DNA of 64,000 nucleotides from an uncultured Eubacterium sp. (lineage in GTDB: Bacteria > Bacillota > Clostridia > Oscillospirales > Acutalibacteraceae). The translations under genes were made by a program, and so were the position numbers. The notes under the pieces are model-generated. The model made no database searches and was not told where the DNA came from. It saw nothing but the letters and a program-made list of their open reading frames with translations. The stretch lies in contig NZ_CAMFQO010000004.1 in NCBI RefSeq assembly GCF_945980375.1, positions 1 to 64,000 on the forward strand, read 5' to 3'. Positions 61,274-64,000 of the stretch are shown in pieces (the stretch's first letter is position 1; each line of letters opens with the position of its first letter).

Positions 61274-62848
61274 ATGGAAGCAACATCAACAGCTGTTCGC
61301 GCAAGGGAAGATGCAATATCTAAAAAGATTTTAAGCATTATTACCGCTATCATAGGCTTTTTGCCGTTTATATCGCTGATGATGGCAAAATGGCGAATAG
61401 ACAACGATACATATTGGATTATCAAAACAGGAGAATACATCTGCAACAACGGTATTCCCACCAAGGATTTTTTGACAATGCACAAAACGATGGACCTTGT
61501 TGTTCAGCAATGGGCGGCAGATGTCATATTCTACAAGCTGTACAGCCTTATGGGATTTATCGGTCCTATGCTTCTTGTGCTGGTAATGTACAGTGTGTTT
61601 CTTGTTTTGATGAAAAAGCTTTGCCTGCAAATATCAAACAAGCCTATAATGGCAAGCATTGCAACCTTTATTGCAGGCATTTCGATGACACAGTTTTTTG
61701 TTACAAGGCCTCAAATTTTTACTTACTCAATTATCATCATTGAGCTTTTGTGCCTTGAAAGATTTGTTAAGGACGGCAAATACAGACACCTTGCCGTGCT
61801 GCCTGTTTTGTCGGTGCTTGAGGTTAATTTGCATGCTTCTATGTGGACCATGCTTTTCATTATACTTCTTCCTTATTTTGTAAATGCTCTTCCGCTTAAA
61901 ATCAAGGGTAAATCCTTTGCCTGCTGCAAGCTTCTTCCGCTTGTTGTAACAGCGGTTGCAATGGGTGTTGCAGGATTGATTACACCGTACGGGATAAAAG
62001 GACTTTCGTTCCTGTTTACAACATCAATCGGCAACAAGGTTAACAGCTCAATTATGGAGCTTAATCCGTTAACATTTGAGCTTTCGCTCAGTGCCATGTC
62101 CGATTATGTAGTGTTGGCAATAGTGTTGTGCACCTACCTTTTTTACAAAAAAGGCAAGACCACAATTCGCTACGTTTTGCTCACGGCAGGCACCTGTGCA
62201 ATGATGTTAACCTACATAAAGCTCATTCCGTACTTTGTTATCTGTGCAACGGCAACCCTGCTTGCATACATTGACAATGTTGATTTTGTCGGCACATTCA
62301 AAAGGCTTGTTGAAGAGGACAAAAGAAAGAACGAAGGAAAGAAGCAATCAAAGCTTCTTGTACCTCTTACGGTTACATTGATTGCCGTGTTCTCTATATT
62401 CATTGTTGGATTTATAGGTCAAAGCATATATTCCGAAGCATCAAATTTCATCAAAAATGACGGCGGGAACAAAAGCATTGTTGCCCTTGACGAAGCAATC
62501 GATGCAATGCAAGCGGACATTGACAGCAATAATGTTGATGAATTAATACTTTTCAACGGATTTAATGCAGGTGCTTATCTTGAATTCAAGGGATATACAA
62601 CATATATTGACCCACGAGCAGACTCGTTTGTTAAGGAAGCTAATCACGAATTTGATTACCTGACGGAATACAGCAAAATTGCAAAGGGCGAAAAGAACTA
62701 CAAGAAGGTATTTGACAAATACGGCTTTAACTACGCACTTGTATGCAGAGGCTCCGAAAAGCCTTTATACATAAATCTTAAAAACGACAAAGATTACGAA
62801 TTAATATTTAAGAACAAAAACTATGCTGTATTTAAGAAAACAGCATAA
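61274..62848 (+). CDS. Polytopic membrane protein (GT-C-like topology)
   Basis: Many TM segments, then a soluble C-terminal domain; start MEATST after aaggag. Confidence 0.7.
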   Translation: MEATSTAVRAREDAISKKILSIITAIIGFLPFISLMMAKWRIDNDTYWIIKTGEYICNNGIPTKDFLTMHKTMDLVVQQWAADVIFYKLYSLMGFIGPMLLVLVMYSVFLVLMKKLCLQISNKPIMASIATFIAGISMTQFFVTRPQIFTYSIIIIELLCLERFVKDGKYRHLAVLPVLSVLEVNLHASMWTMLFIILLPYFVNALPLKIKGKSFACCKLLPLVVTAVAMGVAGLITPYGIKGLSFLFTTSIGNKVNSSIMELNPLTFELSLSAMSDYVVLAIVLCTYLFYKKGKTTIRYVLLTAGTCAMMLTYIKLIPYFVICATATLLAYIDNVDFVGTFKRLVEEDKRKNEGKKQSKLLVPLTVTLIAVFSIFIVGFIGQSIYSEASNFIKNDGGNKSIVALDEAIDAMQADIDSNNVDELILFNGFNAGAYLEFKGYTTYIDPRADSFVKEANHEFDYLTEYSKIAKGEKNYKKVFDKYGFNYALVCRGSEKPLYINLKNDKDYELIFKNKNYAVFKKTA

Positions 62849-62869
62849 AACAAAGGAAATATAAACAAT

Positions 62870-63802
62870 ATGAAAACAGCAGTTTTAATTCCATGCTACA
62901 ACGAGGCCGCTACAATTGAAAAGGTTATCAGGGATTTTCAGGAGAATATGCCACACGCTGACATATATGTGTATGACAACAACTCTACCGACGACACATA
63001 CAACATTGCAAAAAACGCAGGTGCTATCGTAAGACGGGAGGTGCGTCAGGGCAAGGGCAACGTTGTACGCTCTATGTTCAGGGATATTGAGGCCGATTGC
63101 TACATTATGGCAGACGGTGACAACACGTATCCTGCAAAATTTGGGCCTATTCTTGAAAAAGAGGTGCTTGAGGGCAGAGCCGATATGGCGGTCGGCGACA
63201 GACTAAGCTCCACATATTTTGAAATGAACAAGCGCAGATTTCACAATTTCGGTAATGTACTTGTGCAAAAAATGATCAATTTGCTTTTTCACTCAAGCAT
63301 AAATGACGTTATGACAGGAGCCAGAGCATTCAGCAGAGATTTTGTTAAATCCTTCCCCGTGCTTTGCAAGGGCTTTGAGATTGAAACAGAAATGACCATA
63401 TTTGCACTTGATAATAATTTTAAGATTGTTGAAATACCAATCGAATATCAAGACCGAGAGGAAGGCAGCGAAAGCAAGCTTAATACTTACTCAGACGGCT
63501 TAAAGGTTTTGAAAACCATAGGTATGCTTTTTAGGGATACAAAGCCGTTATCGTTCTTTTCCGTAATAGCAGCCGTGTTTATGGGGCTTGCAGTGGGCTT
63601 CTTTGTTCCCGTTTTTGCAGAATATATCGAAACGGGATTTGTGCCGAAAATGCCAACCTTTGTTGCGGCAATCACCTTTGGCATTATTTCGGTTACTACC
63701 TTCTTTACAGGCGTTATGCTGTCGGTGCTAAGAAAGCAGCACAGGCAGGTCTTTGAGGTAAATCTTAACATAATAAGAATGCTAAACAGGGACGATAAAT
63801 AA
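62870..63802 (+). CDS. GT2-family glycosyltransferase with C-terminal TM pair
   Basis: VLIPCYNEAATIEKVIRDF...DNNSTDDT...MADGDNTYPA. Confidence 0.92.
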   Translation: MKTAVLIPCYNEAATIEKVIRDFQENMPHADIYVYDNNSTDDTYNIAKNAGAIVRREVRQGKGNVVRSMFRDIEADCYIMADGDNTYPAKFGPILEKEVLEGRADMAVGDRLSSTYFEMNKRRFHNFGNVLVQKMINLLFHSSINDVMTGARAFSRDFVKSFPVLCKGFEIETEMTIFALDNNFKIVEIPIEYQDREEGSESKLNTYSDGLKVLKTIGMLFRDTKPLSFFSVIAAVFMGLAVGFFVPVFAEYIETGFVPKMPTFVAAITFGIISVTTFFTGVMLSVLRKQHRQVFEVNLNIIRMLNRDDK

Positions 63803-63821
63803 AAGATTATATAAAAGCAAA

Positions 63822-63860
63822 AAAGTGAGGTGCTCAATACCGGAGCTCCTCACTTTTTAT
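63822..63860. terminator. Bidirectional terminator
   Basis: aaaaaagtgagg...cctcactttttat. Confidence 0.75.
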
Positions 63861-63867
63861 TATTAAA

Positions 63868-64000
63868 TTATTCTTTAAGCGCAGCCTTTACAGATGCAAG
63901 CTCGTCAGCAAGCTCCTTTGGAAGCTTGTCGCCAAACTTTGCGTAAAGCTCGTCAACGCCCTTAAGCTCTTCTTCCCAAGCAGCCTTGTCAACATCAAGA
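63868..64000 (-). CDS. C-terminus of probable GTP-type phosphoenolpyruvate carboxykinase (truncated by window)
   Basis: Minus strand LDVDKAAWEEELKGVDELYAKFGDKLPKELADELASVKAALKE*. Confidence 0.65.
   Translation of the reverse strand, partial: LDVDKAAWEEELKGVDELYAKFGDKLPKELADELASVKAALKE

Overview
64 kb of a low-GC, spore-former-type Clostridia chromosome (Oscillospiraceae/Ruminococcaceae-like, inferred from gene content). Most of it is ordinary: a mutS2-recO-yqzL-era-ybeY-phoH-corC cluster, leuA-leuB behind a T-box, pgk-tpiA-gpmI, a split transketolase, galU, tadA, several glycoside hydrolases (GH38, GH2, GH43, six-hairpin type), spoVA genes and a CpsC/D/B tyrosine-phosphorylation module. The parts most worth a second look are: (1) a 50.8-55.65 kb islet in which modular GGGG/CCCC-stem palindromic repeats bracket a 52-aa peptide gene plus a 1.1-kaa secreted protein, and tightly flank a DUF559 (Vsr-like) nuclease gene; (2) a stand-alone ~140-nt structured RNA (about 3951-4091, minus) with its own consensus promoter and terminator; (3) an AT-rich gene for a five-repeat zinc-ribbon, Vsr-like nuclease and NUMOD-like protein; (4) a three-gene operon resembling the Stn-type electron-bifurcating transhydrogenase, with a GltD/NfnB module nested inside a NuoG-like N-terminal region; (5) a BY-kinase with an extreme Tyr/Gly repeat tail; (6) a degenerate FeoB-like G-domain next to spoVAE. 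No CRISPR array or rRNA was seen. All homology calls are by eye; no search or folding was run.
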